Source of the DNA: Clostridia bacterium
GTDB lineage: Bacteria; Bacillota; Clostridia; Oscillospirales; Acutalibacteraceae
Reading direction: 5' to 3'
Assembly (NCBI GenBank): GCA_017416765.1
Contig: JAFQBE010000008.1
Span: forward strand, 1-64,000
DNA: 64,000 bases
The first letter of the stretch is position 1. Each line of letters opens with the position of its first letter. The position numbers were made by a program, and so were the translations under genes. Shown here one piece after another: positions 17,307 to 26,587 of this stretch. Under the pieces are notes generated by a model. It had not been told where the DNA came from. It saw nothing but the letters and a program-made list of their open reading frames with translations, and searched no databases.

Positions 17307-18764
17307 TTATCTCTTTCTACTCCAGAGTTCGGGACTGAAAAGTACAAGTAGCGGGAATATTTCAAGGCGACCCAGAAGCATATCAGCTGTTAAAATAATT
17401 TTGGAAATGTAGCTGTAGTGTGCGTAGTTACCGGTTGCGCCGACAAGTTCAAAGCCAGGACCGATATTGTTAAAACAAGCTACAACAGCTGAAAAGTTGG
17501 TTCCTATAGAATAGCCGTCAATTGATATTATAACAAAGCTAATGAGAATAATTGCACAGTAAACTGCAAGATAAGCGTTGACTGCGTGAGATGTTGCCGG
17601 AGCAACGGCTTTTCCGTCCATATGAACAAGGTGAACTTTTCGCGGTCTTAATGTTTTAATTATTGTTTTCCAGATGCTTTTGCCGAGTATAAGCACTCGT
17701 GCAACTTTAAGACCGCCGCCGGTACTGCCTGCACTTGCGCCAATAAACATAAGAATCAACAGAATGGATTTTGAAAATGCGGGCCACTGTTCAAAGTCAA
17801 CAGAAGAATATCCGGTTGTAGTCATTATGCTGCTGACCTGAAAGGCAGAATGGTGCAGTGCTGAAAAGAAATTATCAAACATGCTGCTGATATTTATAGC
17901 TATCATTATAACACTCGTAACAGCAATGAGAATATATGCCCTTAATTCTTCGTTTCTGAATACTGCTTTGAATTGTCGCAGTAATATAAAGTAATAAATA
18001 TTAAAATTGACGCCAAAAAGAAACATAAATACAGTTACAACATTTTGAAGGTATGTGCTGTATGAACCCATACTCATATTGGTAACACCAAAGCCGCCTG
18101 TGCCTGCTGTACCGAAGGCTATACAAAAACTGTCAAAAACAGGCATACCGCCGATAAGCAGGAATATAATGCAGAATACAGTCAGAAGAATGTAAATAAC
18201 ATAAAGAATCATTGCAGTCTGACGAAGATGCGGAGTCATTTTGCCTACACTAGGACCGGGGCTTTCTGCGCGCATAAGGTGAATACCGGTTGCATCTTCC
18301 TTTTTTGCACGCGGTACAACCGCAAGTACAAAAACAAGCATACCCATACCGCCAAGCCAATGGGTGAAACTGCGCCAATATAAATTGCAACGCGATAACG
18401 CTTCAACATCGGTAAGTATTGATGCGCCGGTTGTTGTAAAGCCTGAAACTATTTCAAAAAGTGCATCAATATAGTTGGGAATTTCTCCGGTAAAAACGAA
18501 CGGTAATGCGCCGAAAAGTGAAATCAGAATCCATGATATACTTGTAGACGCCAAACCTTCCTGTGCATAAAATGAAGGCTTATATTTACGGGTTATAAGT
18601 AAAATCGCAAGGCTGAACAGCATCATAATACCGACTATACAAAGGTAAACTACGGCATTATGCATTTGCTTATCCGCCAAAGCTATTGCTGCCGGTATAA
18701 GCATGAACAGCGAAGTAACAAATACCGTCAGGGCGGTAATTCTGAAAACAAACTTTACATTCAT
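17307..18764 (-). CDS. trkH: Trk potassium uptake membrane subunit TrkH
   Basis: 485 residues, about 10-11 membrane helices with four pore loops. Filter-like sequences include SGFTTTGASI, GTAGTGGFGVTN, TTTGYSS and NNIGPG, the four Gly-containing pore motifs of the TrkH/KtrB channels. It lets K+ (with Na+ or H+ coupling in some homologues) into the cell under control of the RCK protein TrkA, encoded 16 bp upstream. The gene is complete and in the usual trkA-trkH order. Confidence 0.95.
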   Translation of the reverse strand: MNVKFVFRITALTVFVTSLFMLIPAAIALADKQMHNAVVYLCIVGIMMLFSLAILLITRKYKPSFYAQEGLASTSISWILISLFGALPFVFTGEIPNYIDALFEIVSGFTTTGASILTDVEALSRCNLYWRSFTHWLGGMGMLVFVLAVVPRAKKEDATGIHLMRAESPGPSVGKMTPHLRQTAMILYVIYILLTVFCIIFLLIGGMPVFDSFCIAFGTAGTGGFGVTNMSMGSYSTYLQNVVTVFMFLFGVNFNIYYFILLRQFKAVFRNEELRAYILIAVTSVIMIAINISSMFDNFFSALHHSAFQVSSIMTTTGYSSVDFEQWPAFSKSILLILMFIGASAGSTGGGLKVARVLILGKSIWKTIIKTLRPRKVHLVHMDGKAVAPATSHAVNAYLAVYCAIILISFVIISIDGYSIGTNFSAVVACFNNIGPGFELVGATGNYAHYSYISKIILTADMLLGRLEIFPLLVLFSPELWSRKR

Positions 18765-18780
18765 TTTTTAAATCCGTCCC

Positions 18781-20145
18781 TCAGGCAAAAATATCGTTAA
18801 ACTGTAAAATCGGAGCTTCTCTGTTAGTAACTACAATAACGGTATCGCCGATTGTAAATGACGAATTACCGTCGGGTACAACAGTTTTTCCGTGGTGTGT
18901 AATGCAGGCAATAAGAATTTTGCTTCGCAAATTTATGTCCTTGAGCGGCACACCGGTAAAGCGTGAGCGTTCGTTAATTACAAATTCAAGTGCCTCTACC
19001 CTGCCGTTTGCAATTCTGTGCATTGTAATAGCGGCACCCGCCTGGTTTTCAAGTGCACGGACATACTGGACTACATTTGCGCTTGAAAGTTCTTTGGGAC
19101 TGACTACACTGCCTACTGCAAGGTCATCAAGCATACCGGACATTTCCATGCGGTTAATTTTAGTAACAACATGCGGTACTCCGCAGGAATTACTGTACAT
19201 TGATGTAATAACATTCTGTTCATCAATACCGGTAAGAGTAACAACGGCATCCATATCTTCAATTCCTTCGCTGTCAAGTACTTCCTGTGAAGAACCGTCA
19301 CCATATATAACAGAAGCACCTTTAGGTAAAAGTTCGGAAAGATGTTCACAGCGTAAGGGGTCATTTTCAATAATTTTCACTCTGATACCTGCTTCAATCA
19401 GGTTCTTTGAAAGATAGTATGCTACTCTGCCGCCGCCTATGAGCATAGTGTATTTAATCTTTTTCTGCGTAATTTTCAGCTTTTTGAGTAAATCAGAAAG
19501 TGTTGCAACAGGTGCAGTTACATGAATATGGTCACCTGCCTTAAATACCATATCGCTTGTGGGAATTACAGCCTTACCGTCGCGTATAACAACGCAAACA
19601 AGTATTTTAATACCGCCTAAAGCGTGTGATAAATGATTAAGTGCTACACCGTCAAGCAGGCTTTTTTCTTCAATTTTAAGCTCAACTATTTCAACCTTAC
19701 CCTTGGCAAATGTTTCACGCTTTAAGAAACCGGGGAACTGAAGCAGACGGGAAATTTCTCGTGCAGCATCGCGTTCGGGATTTATAATAAGAGAAAGACC
19801 GAAATCCTCACGCATCATATAAAGCTGTTCGGTATATTCGGGGTTGCGAACACGCGCAATTGTATGAATGGAAGGGTTGAGTTTTCTGGCAGTCAGACAG
19901 CAGAGAAGGTTGATTTCGTCCGCGCTTGTTGCGGCAATAAGCAAATCTGCCTGTTCAACATTTGCTTCCCTTAATGTTTCAAGAGTAGCACAGTTGCCTG
20001 AAACAGCCATAACATCAAGCCCCTGAAGGCTTTGTTCAAGTACATTCTGTTTTGTGTCAATAGCGACAATATCATGACCTTCCTGTGTAAGAAGGCGTGT
20101 TATTGCAAGACCTACCTTGCCGTCGCCTGCGACAATAATATTCAT
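18781..20145 (-). CDS. trkA: Trk potassium uptake regulatory subunit TrkA
   Basis: 454 residues in two RCK repeats. Each has a nucleotide-binding Rossmann fold: GDGKVGLAITRLL (7-19) and IGGGRVAYYLS (about 233-243), each followed by a RCK_C domain (about 140-215 and 370-450). It forms a ring that gates TrkH in response to NAD(H)/ATP. A plausible minus-strand promoter lies upstream with TATAAT near 20195 and a weak -35. It is cytosolic, peripheral to the membrane. Confidence 0.95.
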   Translation of the reverse strand: MNIIVAGDGKVGLAITRLLTQEGHDIVAIDTKQNVLEQSLQGLDVMAVSGNCATLETLREANVEQADLLIAATSADEINLLCCLTARKLNPSIHTIARVRNPEYTEQLYMMREDFGLSLIINPERDAAREISRLLQFPGFLKRETFAKGKVEIVELKIEEKSLLDGVALNHLSHALGGIKILVCVVIRDGKAVIPTSDMVFKAGDHIHVTAPVATLSDLLKKLKITQKKIKYTMLIGGGRVAYYLSKNLIEAGIRVKIIENDPLRCEHLSELLPKGASVIYGDGSSQEVLDSEGIEDMDAVVTLTGIDEQNVITSMYSNSCGVPHVVTKINRMEMSGMLDDLAVGSVVSPKELSSANVVQYVRALENQAGAAITMHRIANGRVEALEFVINERSRFTGVPLKDINLRSKILIACITHHGKTVVPDGNSSFTIGDTVIVVTNREAPILQFNDIFA

Positions 20146-20247
20146 TATATTTACCTCTGAGATTTAAAGAAACTGATTTATCAACTTAAATTGAGTGTAT
20201 TATATAACAAAAGGTTTGATTTGTACAGTATTAATTATCTTATTTTT

Positions 20248-21129
20248 TTAAGTCAAATAGTTTATAATGTACATTTTAAATAAAGATTCGGCAAGTGTTT
20301 CGTTGAATCTGTCATTATTAAGACCGTGACCCGAATTCGGGTATGCATTGAATATATGGCCGATACCGTATTCTGTCATTTTTTCATCGAGTGCTTTTGC
20401 GTTTGAAAAAGGCACTATATCGTCCACCATACCGTGATTTATAACGGTAGGAACAGTATTCTTATCAACATATTTGAGCGGAGATACATTCCAAAGTGCG
20501 TCTTTGGCTTCACTTCTTGTTGCAAAGGTGTGCTTATAACCGCTTGCCCATGATAAAACCTGAGCTACATATTCACCGTCGCCCAATCCGTTGTCAAAAT
20601 AATATGCATCATCGCTCAAATCGGTCGGACCGCAGTAGCTTACTACAGCAGCAGGTTTAATTGCTGAAACCTCATCGCGTGAATATGCATAAAGCATCGA
20701 CAAATGACCGCCTGCAGAACCGCCTGAAAGAAGCATCTTATCAAGGTTAACTCCGTTTTCAAGTGCAAGCGCTTTAATATGTAATACGGCAAGCTGAATA
20801 TCGTCTGTAATATCAATTAAATCTATGCTGTCATTGATAAAGCGATAATTAACTGCTGCGCAGGCAAAGCCCATTTCCTTTGAAACTTCATTGAGGCGTG
20901 AATCAAATTCGCCTTTGTCGCCCCCAAGCCAAGCACCACCATGAATAAGCAGAACAAGCCCGTTTGTTTCTTTACCTGTGGGCAAATAAAGATTATATGT
21001 ATTTCTTTCGTGTTCACCGTAAGCTATATCGCGGAATTCAAGCACTTTTGCTACAGGTGCATCAATACCGAAAAAATTGCAGAATGAAATTATAAACGAA
21101 ATAAACAATGAAATTAATTTGTTAAGCAT
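20248..21129 (-). CDS. membrane-anchored alpha/beta hydrolase (esterase)
   Basis: 293 residues. An N-terminal hydrophobic helix (about 5-21) anchors or exports it. The esterase core has oxyanion motif HGGAW (63-67), nucleophile S138 in GGSAGG, D236 in GMVDDIVP and H268 in NSGHGL, the hormone-sensitive-lipase/BD-FAE-like type that removes acetyl or feruloyl groups from plant polysaccharides. It follows the GH99-like gene by 13 bp and is probably the second gene of that operon. Substrate inferred from context only. Confidence 0.85.
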   Translation of the reverse strand: MLNKLISLFISFIISFCNFFGIDAPVAKVLEFRDIAYGEHERNTYNLYLPTGKETNGLVLLIHGGAWLGGDKGEFDSRLNEVSKEMGFACAAVNYRFINDSIDLIDITDDIQLAVLHIKALALENGVNLDKMLLSGGSAGGHLSMLYAYSRDEVSAIKPAAVVSYCGPTDLSDDAYYFDNGLGDGEYVAQVLSWASGYKHTFATRSEAKDALWNVSPLKYVDKNTVPTVINHGMVDDIVPFSNAKALDEKMTEYGIGHIFNAYPNSGHGLNNDRFNETLAESLFKMYIINYLT

Positions 21130-21142
21130 TTATAAAACCTCC

Positions 21143-22894
21143 TTAATATTGATAATTAAGTCTGCCGTACGGTGCACTGTCACCGCTTGTGTAGAATGAA
21201 TAAATATTGTTTTCTGCATAATTATCTGCCCATTTGAAATAAATACCGTAATCGGATTTTATTAGAGTTTTCGGAACAGCAAGCATAAGTTGATTTTTTT
21301 CAAAGGATATTGCTGCTTCGCCTATTTTATCAAAGCCGTTTTCTGTTTTTAATTCAATGTTTGTTTTACCGTTTTGCGGTGATGTTCTGTTTATTATGTA
21401 TTTTGAATTAATAAACAAAGTCATCCAGTTTTTATCCGTTGATTCAGTCAGAGGTTCTGCAGTATCAACATAAAAATAGTAATTTTCCGTATCTTCCGTA
21501 ACTTTCATGTTAACTATATCATTTCTGCCGCTTGTATCAGTTATCGGATTCTTCGCAAAATCAACAGAATTTCTGTTAGCAATATCGTTTTTATAATCTT
21601 TATATACCGAGGTGATTTTAGTATTATTCCATTGTGAAAAGCTGCCGGTAATATCTATTGTTATATTTTCACTTTTTGATAAATGCGTTGTTGAACCCTT
21701 AAACTTTGTGATATAGTTCACCATTTGCAGATAGTAGTTATCACCGAGTATGCCTGCCGACGGTTCAACATCGCGCGATGCATTTTCATCAGCACAGTCA
21801 ACAAACACTATCGGTGCATTTTCGTTGGGTGCCTGTCTTTGTGCAATCCATTCATTAAAACCGGTTACAAAAATTATATCGGGATTCATTTTAATTGCAA
21901 ATTCCCATTGTTCTGCAAAGTTGTAGCCGTACAGTACAGCGTTTTCAGAAGTGTCATTTTTACCGTTGTGCCATGTGCGTGTCCTGTCATTCGCGCCATA
22001 CCATGCGGTTTTACTGAATGTACAGGTATCGGAATGTTGAGCAACAGACACATTCATAATTTTTAAACCACTACTTTTATATACCGAAAGATATGTAAGT
22101 GAGCGGTCAAATTCCATCCAAGGGAAACCGTCGCTATTTTTTTGTGCATTGGGCCATTGAGATTTTTTTATTCTGAAATAATCATTTACTTCCTTACGCA
22201 AAACTCCGTCATCATTATTACCAATAATCAGCGGTTTGCCGTCCATATAAAACCAAAGTTCGTCAATCCGCGGATATTTTTCGTGAAGCTCTGCGTTATT
22301 GTATATTTCATCATAGATTCTGTTCATTGTGTCAGCAGAATAGCTGTTGGTATAATAAGCAATCTTTGGAACGGCCCAGCCCTCAAGCATATATTCATAC
22401 CATACGCCAATAAGCTTTTTTGCCGATTCAGAATAAGTAAAAGCGTTAGTCGCATCAATAACTATAAAATCAACTGCTGCATCAGTCAACATCTGTACAT
22501 GTTTTCTGAAAACCCACTCGTCCTCGGATGAGTAGTAACCTAAAAGCGGTTCACCCCAAAAATGAAATTCCTGCTGATTTCCGCCGCCTGCCGCAATCCA
22601 CGCTGCCTCTGAATTTATCGCAGAAGGGTTTTCGGCAACCAACTTTGTATTATCAATAATTCTGTTACTGCCGTGCTGACCGTGCCAGAGAAAATAGAAG
22701 ACACCAACAAGCTTATCGCTTTTCCCTGCTGTTATGACACTTCTTCCCAATGCATCAGTACAGACAAGTGAACCGTTCACATCTGCAGTTGCTTCGCTTA
22801 TTTTTGCACCGCCGGAAAAAATATTCAGTAAAGAAATAAAAGCAAGGATAAGGGCTGTAATTTTCTCAACAAAAAATAATTCAAAGGCATTCAT
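21143..22894 (-). CDS. GH99-like TIM-barrel glycan enzyme with C-terminal binding domain
   Basis: 583 residues. An N-terminal hydrophobic helix (about 8-28) is followed by a TIM-barrel-like region (about 60-370) with FYFLWHGQHG, FIVIDATNAF and, near its end, GFNEWIAQR. That last motif matches the N-E-W segment of GH99/GH71-like and WbsX-like enzymes. The last 180 residues are beta-rich, with strand patterns (VTEDTENYYFYVDTAEPL) of a CBM9-like or DOMON-type carbohydrate-binding domain. It probably acts outside the membrane on a mannose- or glucose-containing glycan; family and linkage are uncertain. It heads a two-gene operon with an esterase from its own promoter. Confidence 0.6.
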   Translation of the reverse strand: MNAFELFFVEKITALILAFISLLNIFSGGAKISEATADVNGSLVCTDALGRSVITAGKSDKLVGVFYFLWHGQHGSNRIIDNTKLVAENPSAINSEAAWIAAGGGNQQEFHFWGEPLLGYYSSEDEWVFRKHVQMLTDAAVDFIVIDATNAFTYSESAKKLIGVWYEYMLEGWAVPKIAYYTNSYSADTMNRIYDEIYNNAELHEKYPRIDELWFYMDGKPLIIGNNDDGVLRKEVNDYFRIKKSQWPNAQKNSDGFPWMEFDRSLTYLSVYKSSGLKIMNVSVAQHSDTCTFSKTAWYGANDRTRTWHNGKNDTSENAVLYGYNFAEQWEFAIKMNPDIIFVTGFNEWIAQRQAPNENAPIVFVDCADENASRDVEPSAGILGDNYYLQMVNYITKFKGSTTHLSKSENITIDITGSFSQWNNTKITSVYKDYKNDIANRNSVDFAKNPITDTSGRNDIVNMKVTEDTENYYFYVDTAEPLTESTDKNWMTLFINSKYIINRTSPQNGKTNIELKTENGFDKIGEAAISFEKNQLMLAVPKTLIKSDYGIYFKWADNYAENNIYSFYTSGDSAPYGRLNYQY

Positions 22895-22926
22895 ATAATA
22901 ATCACCATTAAAAATAAATTATTGTA

Positions 22927-23003
22927 ATTATAATCTAAAATACTGAAAAAAGCAACAGAATACTGTTTATACGGTTGAAAATAGCAATTTATTGTTCTAT
23001 AAT
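22927..23003. promoter_or_regulatory. divergent promoter pair
   Basis: Minus strand, for the GH99-like gene: -35 TTGCTT (22955-22950), 17-bp spacer, -10 TATAAT (22932-22927). Plus strand, for the TetM-like gene: -35 TTGAAA (22975-22980), 17-bp spacer, -10 TATAAT (22998-23003). The two -35 boxes are only 19 bp apart, so a shared regulator could act on both. Confidence 0.75.
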
Positions 23004-23031
23004 AGCTTTATAAATTTTAATTGGTGATGAA

Positions 23032-25053
23032 ATGTCAGATTTATTTCACAACATCGGAATATTGGCTCATGTTGATGCAGGTAAAACAACGCTTACCGAA
23101 CAGCTTTTATATCTTGCCGGTGCAATCCGTCAGGCTGGAAGCGTTGATGCAGGCACAGCCTCAACAGACAGCCTTTCTGTTGAAAAACAGCGCGGTATTT
23201 CTGTAAGAACAGCGGCTGCGAGTATTGAATGGAAAGGTACAAAAATCAATATTATTGATACACCCGGTCATGTTGACTTTGCAGGTGAAGTTGAACGCGC
23301 GCTTTCAGCACTTGACTATGCCGTAGTTATAGTTTCAGCAGTTGAAGGTGTACGCGCACATACAGAAAATATCATTAAATCACTTGATACAGCAAAGCTG
23401 CCGAGGTTTATATTTGTAAATAAAATTGACCGTGCAGGTGCGGATATTGATTCAGTAATTGATGATTTGAAAAAAGTGTCAGCTCAGCCCTATCTGATGC
23501 TTTCGGATACACCCGATTTATCGCAGGAACAAGTTGAAGTCAAACTTATTGACAGCAATAAATTGGCTGCTCAGGCAACTCAGGTACTGGCAGATATCAA
23601 TGACGAAGCTGCTGATGCTTTTCTGAATGATAAAACGCTTGATTTTAAAAAAGCGGAAGAATTGATTAAAGCTGAGACAGCTGCATGCAGGTTAACTCCT
23701 GTGCTTGTCGGAAGTGCTAAATTTTCTGTTGGAGTAAAAGAGCTTGCTGATACTTTGGTAAAATATATGCCGTCTGCCAATAACAGAGCAACAGACGGTT
23801 TGTGCGGAATTATTTATAAAATAGAACACGATAAAACATTAGGTAAAGTTTCGCACATAAGGCTTTTCGGGGGTGAAATAGCTAACAGAGATGAAATTGA
23901 GCTTTATTCCCCTGCCGATAAAGTTGTTGAAGATAATTTAACTGATGATTCATCTGAATTTGAAAAAAAGCCGCCGATAAAAGAAAAGGTTTCGCAAATT
24001 AAAAAAATTGTCGGTGCAAAATGTGTTGACTCGGGCATTGTAAAGTCAGGCGATATTGCGGCAGTCTGCGGCTTGCCCGGAGCAAAAGCAGGTCATTTTG
24101 TCGGTTCACTTGTTTTTAGTGATTCAGCAAGGCTTGTGCATCCTTTTTTACGCGTAAAGGTTACACCGGCTGACGGTGATATGCAAAAATTGCCGGAGCT
24201 TGCAGGAGCGTTAAGTGAACTGTCTGACGAAGAACCGTACCTTGATGCAAAGTGGGAAAACGGGCAGAAAGAAATTACAATTAACACTACGGGTAAAATA
24301 CAGCTTGAAGTGCTTGACAATATTTTAAAGGACAGATATTCGCTTGGTGCAGCATTTTCAAAACCAACCGTAATTTATAAAGAAACACCTTCATCTTCCG
24401 GCTTTGGCTTTGCGCACTATACCATGCCTAAGCCCTGTTGGGCTGTTGTTAAGTTTAAATTTGAGCCCATGCCCCGCGGTTACGGTGTATCATATCACGG
24501 AAGATTACCGTCAAACCAATGTTTTTACAGATATCAGTCACACATAAGAACTTCATTTAATTCTTGTCTTGAACAGGGACTTCACGGTTGGGAAGTGACA
24601 GATTTTAAATGTACCCTTGTTGACGGAGAGCACCACAATATACATACGCATCCGCTCGATTTCTTTGTTTGTACACCAATGGCATTTATGAACGGTATGG
24701 TTGAATGCGGTTCCACAATACTTGAACCGCTGTTAAAAATCAAAATTACCGCACCAATAGAACTTTCGGGTAAAATACTTTCTGAAATTATTAAAATGGG
24801 CGGAGAATACGATACTCCCGTAAATCATTCGCAAACGGTTTGGCTTGAAGCAATTGTACCGGTTGCAACTTCAATGGATTTTCCGACAAGGCTTGCTGTT
24901 TTATCGTCAGGCAAAGCGGTTTTAAGTCAGAGCTTTTACGGTTACCGTGAATGTCGCGACGGACTGGAACATATTAACCCAAGACGCGGTGTGAATCCGT
25001 TGGACCGTTCAAAATGGATTCTTTGGGCAAGAGGTGCGTATACGGGTGAATAA
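23032..25053 (+). CDS. TetM-like ribosome-associated GTPase, resistance doubtful
   Basis: 673 residues with the five-domain layout of the EF-G/ribosomal-protection family. The GTPase domain has AHVDAGKTTL (12-21), IDTPGHVDFAGE and FVNKIDRAG; the C-terminal domains IV and V follow. Tet(M)-type proteins free the ribosome of tetracycline through a domain IV loop with a YSPVSTP-like sequence. Here the equivalent loop reads HNIHTHPLDFF and lacks that motif. It may be a clostridial paralogue that rescues ribosomes from another ligand or stress. It is a single-gene unit with a good promoter, in glycan-gene surroundings, with base composition like its neighbours and no sign of transfer. Confidence 0.8.
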   Translation: MSDLFHNIGILAHVDAGKTTLTEQLLYLAGAIRQAGSVDAGTASTDSLSVEKQRGISVRTAAASIEWKGTKINIIDTPGHVDFAGEVERALSALDYAVVIVSAVEGVRAHTENIIKSLDTAKLPRFIFVNKIDRAGADIDSVIDDLKKVSAQPYLMLSDTPDLSQEQVEVKLIDSNKLAAQATQVLADINDEAADAFLNDKTLDFKKAEELIKAETAACRLTPVLVGSAKFSVGVKELADTLVKYMPSANNRATDGLCGIIYKIEHDKTLGKVSHIRLFGGEIANRDEIELYSPADKVVEDNLTDDSSEFEKKPPIKEKVSQIKKIVGAKCVDSGIVKSGDIAAVCGLPGAKAGHFVGSLVFSDSARLVHPFLRVKVTPADGDMQKLPELAGALSELSDEEPYLDAKWENGQKEITINTTGKIQLEVLDNILKDRYSLGAAFSKPTVIYKETPSSSGFGFAHYTMPKPCWAVVKFKFEPMPRGYGVSYHGRLPSNQCFYRYQSHIRTSFNSCLEQGLHGWEVTDFKCTLVDGEHHNIHTHPLDFFVCTPMAFMNGMVECGSTILEPLLKIKITAPIELSGKILSEIIKMGGEYDTPVNHSQTVWLEAIVPVATSMDFPTRLAVLSSGKAVLSQSFYGYRECRDGLEHINPRRGVNPLDRSKWILWARGAYTGE

Positions 25054-25124
25054 TTCCTTATCTTTCTTGATTATTCTGTTAATTTTAAGTATGATACTAT
25101 TATAATATTTAGGAGGTTCAATAT

Positions 25125-26507
25125 ATGAACAAGCTTTCCTTTGGCAGAAAGGTCGGCTACGGAGTTGGCGCTGTGGGTCTTGACCTGAGCTACGGTATGT
25201 TTTATTCTTACCTTTCGATTTATCTTACAAATGCACTGGGTATTAACCCTTTTTTCCTGCTTATTCTTGCTCCCCTTGCAAGAATTTGGGACGGTATCAA
25301 TGACCCGATGATGGGCATGATTGTTGACAAGACAAAGACAAAAATGGGTAAATACCGCCCGTGGATTTTGATGGGCGCTATTCTCAATGGTGCAGTACTT
25401 TGCTTGCTTTTCAATAATCCCGGTTTTTCTAAAGGTTCTGTCGGCTTGTACATCTATGTTGCCGTATTCTATGTTCTTTGGGGTATGACAAATACCCTTG
25501 CCGATATCCCCTTCTGGTCTATGGTGCCTTCACTTGCCAATGAAGAAAAGGACAGAAATCTTATTTCAACTGTTGCAAGAGCTTTTTCAGGTATCGGTCA
25601 GGGTATTATAATGATATTCACTGTTAAAGCTGTTGCAGCACTCGGCAATTCGCAAAGCTCGGAACTGAGCGCAATGTCCTCGGACTCTTTACTTTCAGGT
25701 TTTGGCAAATGGTCAATCGTAACTGCTGTTGCGCTTGTTTTCTTTGCGTTAATCAGCGTTGCTTCAACCAAAGAACAAAGAATTGTTGCTAACCCTGAAA
25801 AGTTTTCCTTCAAAAATGCAATTTCTGTCATAAAGCAAAATGACCAGCTTCTTGTATTCATGCTTTTTGCCATGATTTCAAATTCAGGTTACTATATGAC
25901 TTCGGGTATCAGCAGCTATTATTTCGATTCGGTTGTCGGCGACCTTCAGCAGCAGTCTACTTTTAACCTTTGCGGTACAGTTGGTTCTGTTCTTTCTTTG
26001 CTTGTTGTTCCTATTTGTTCAAAATATATGACAAACCGCTCTACATATAAGCTTTCGCTAAGTCTTGCCGCAGGCGGCTATATCGGTATGGCAATTGTCG
26101 GTTACGGCTTTGGCGGTAATGTATATGCACTCGGTGCATTCTATGCAGTTACATCGCTTGGTATAGGCAGTATGTTTGTTAACCAGACCGTTATGCTTGC
26201 TGATGTTGTTGACTACGGTGAATATAAGCTTGGCAAGCGCAACCAGAGCCTTACATTTTCAATGAAGGGCTTTTTGCAGAAGATGGCATATACCGTTCAG
26301 TCAATTATTATGTATTCCTGCTTCAGCATAACAGGCTTTGACGGTTCTGCTTCTGTTCAGACACCTGCAGCAAAAAGCGCAATATCCTTTATGATGTTTA
26401 TTATTCCGCCTGTAATGATTCTTATTTCGCTTGTAATATTCTCAAAAAAATATAAAATTTACGGCGAATTCAAAAAACAGGTTCTTGAAACAGTAAACAG
26501 TAAATGA
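25125..26507 (+). CDS. GPH-family sugar:cation symporter
   Basis: 460 residues, 12 membrane helices, glycoside-pentoside-hexuronide:cation family. Typical features are the N-terminal GYGVGAVGLDLSYGMFYSYL, the DGINDPMMGMIVDKTKTKMGKYRPW loop between helices 2 and 3 (split here as two short motifs), and the DVVDYGEYKLGKRN segment in the C-terminal half. Members take up glucuronides, xylosides, melibiose and related oligosaccharides with Na+ or H+. AGGAGG lies 8 bases before the ATG. It opens a run with the propeller/toroid enzyme, a metallophosphoesterase and an SGNH hydrolase, and is the only recognisable sugar importer in the window. Confidence 0.92.
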   Translation: MNKLSFGRKVGYGVGAVGLDLSYGMFYSYLSIYLTNALGINPFFLLILAPLARIWDGINDPMMGMIVDKTKTKMGKYRPWILMGAILNGAVLCLLFNNPGFSKGSVGLYIYVAVFYVLWGMTNTLADIPFWSMVPSLANEEKDRNLISTVARAFSGIGQGIIMIFTVKAVAALGNSQSSELSAMSSDSLLSGFGKWSIVTAVALVFFALISVASTKEQRIVANPEKFSFKNAISVIKQNDQLLVFMLFAMISNSGYYMTSGISSYYFDSVVGDLQQQSTFNLCGTVGSVLSLLVVPICSKYMTNRSTYKLSLSLAAGGYIGMAIVGYGFGGNVYALGAFYAVTSLGIGSMFVNQTVMLADVVDYGEYKLGKRNQSLTFSMKGFLQKMAYTVQSIIMYSCFSITGFDGSASVQTPAAKSAISFMMFIIPPVMILISLVIFSKKYKIYGEFKKQVLETVNSK

Positions 26508-26587
26508 GTGAAATAAATCCTGTTTCACTAAATGGGGATTGCTTTGATTTATATATTGATTTTAATATTATTTTTAGGAGAATTTAC

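Noticed and set aside
23032..25053. Tetracycline resistance gene label
   Set aside because: The family match is real, but the key domain IV loop is altered; resistance is not supported.
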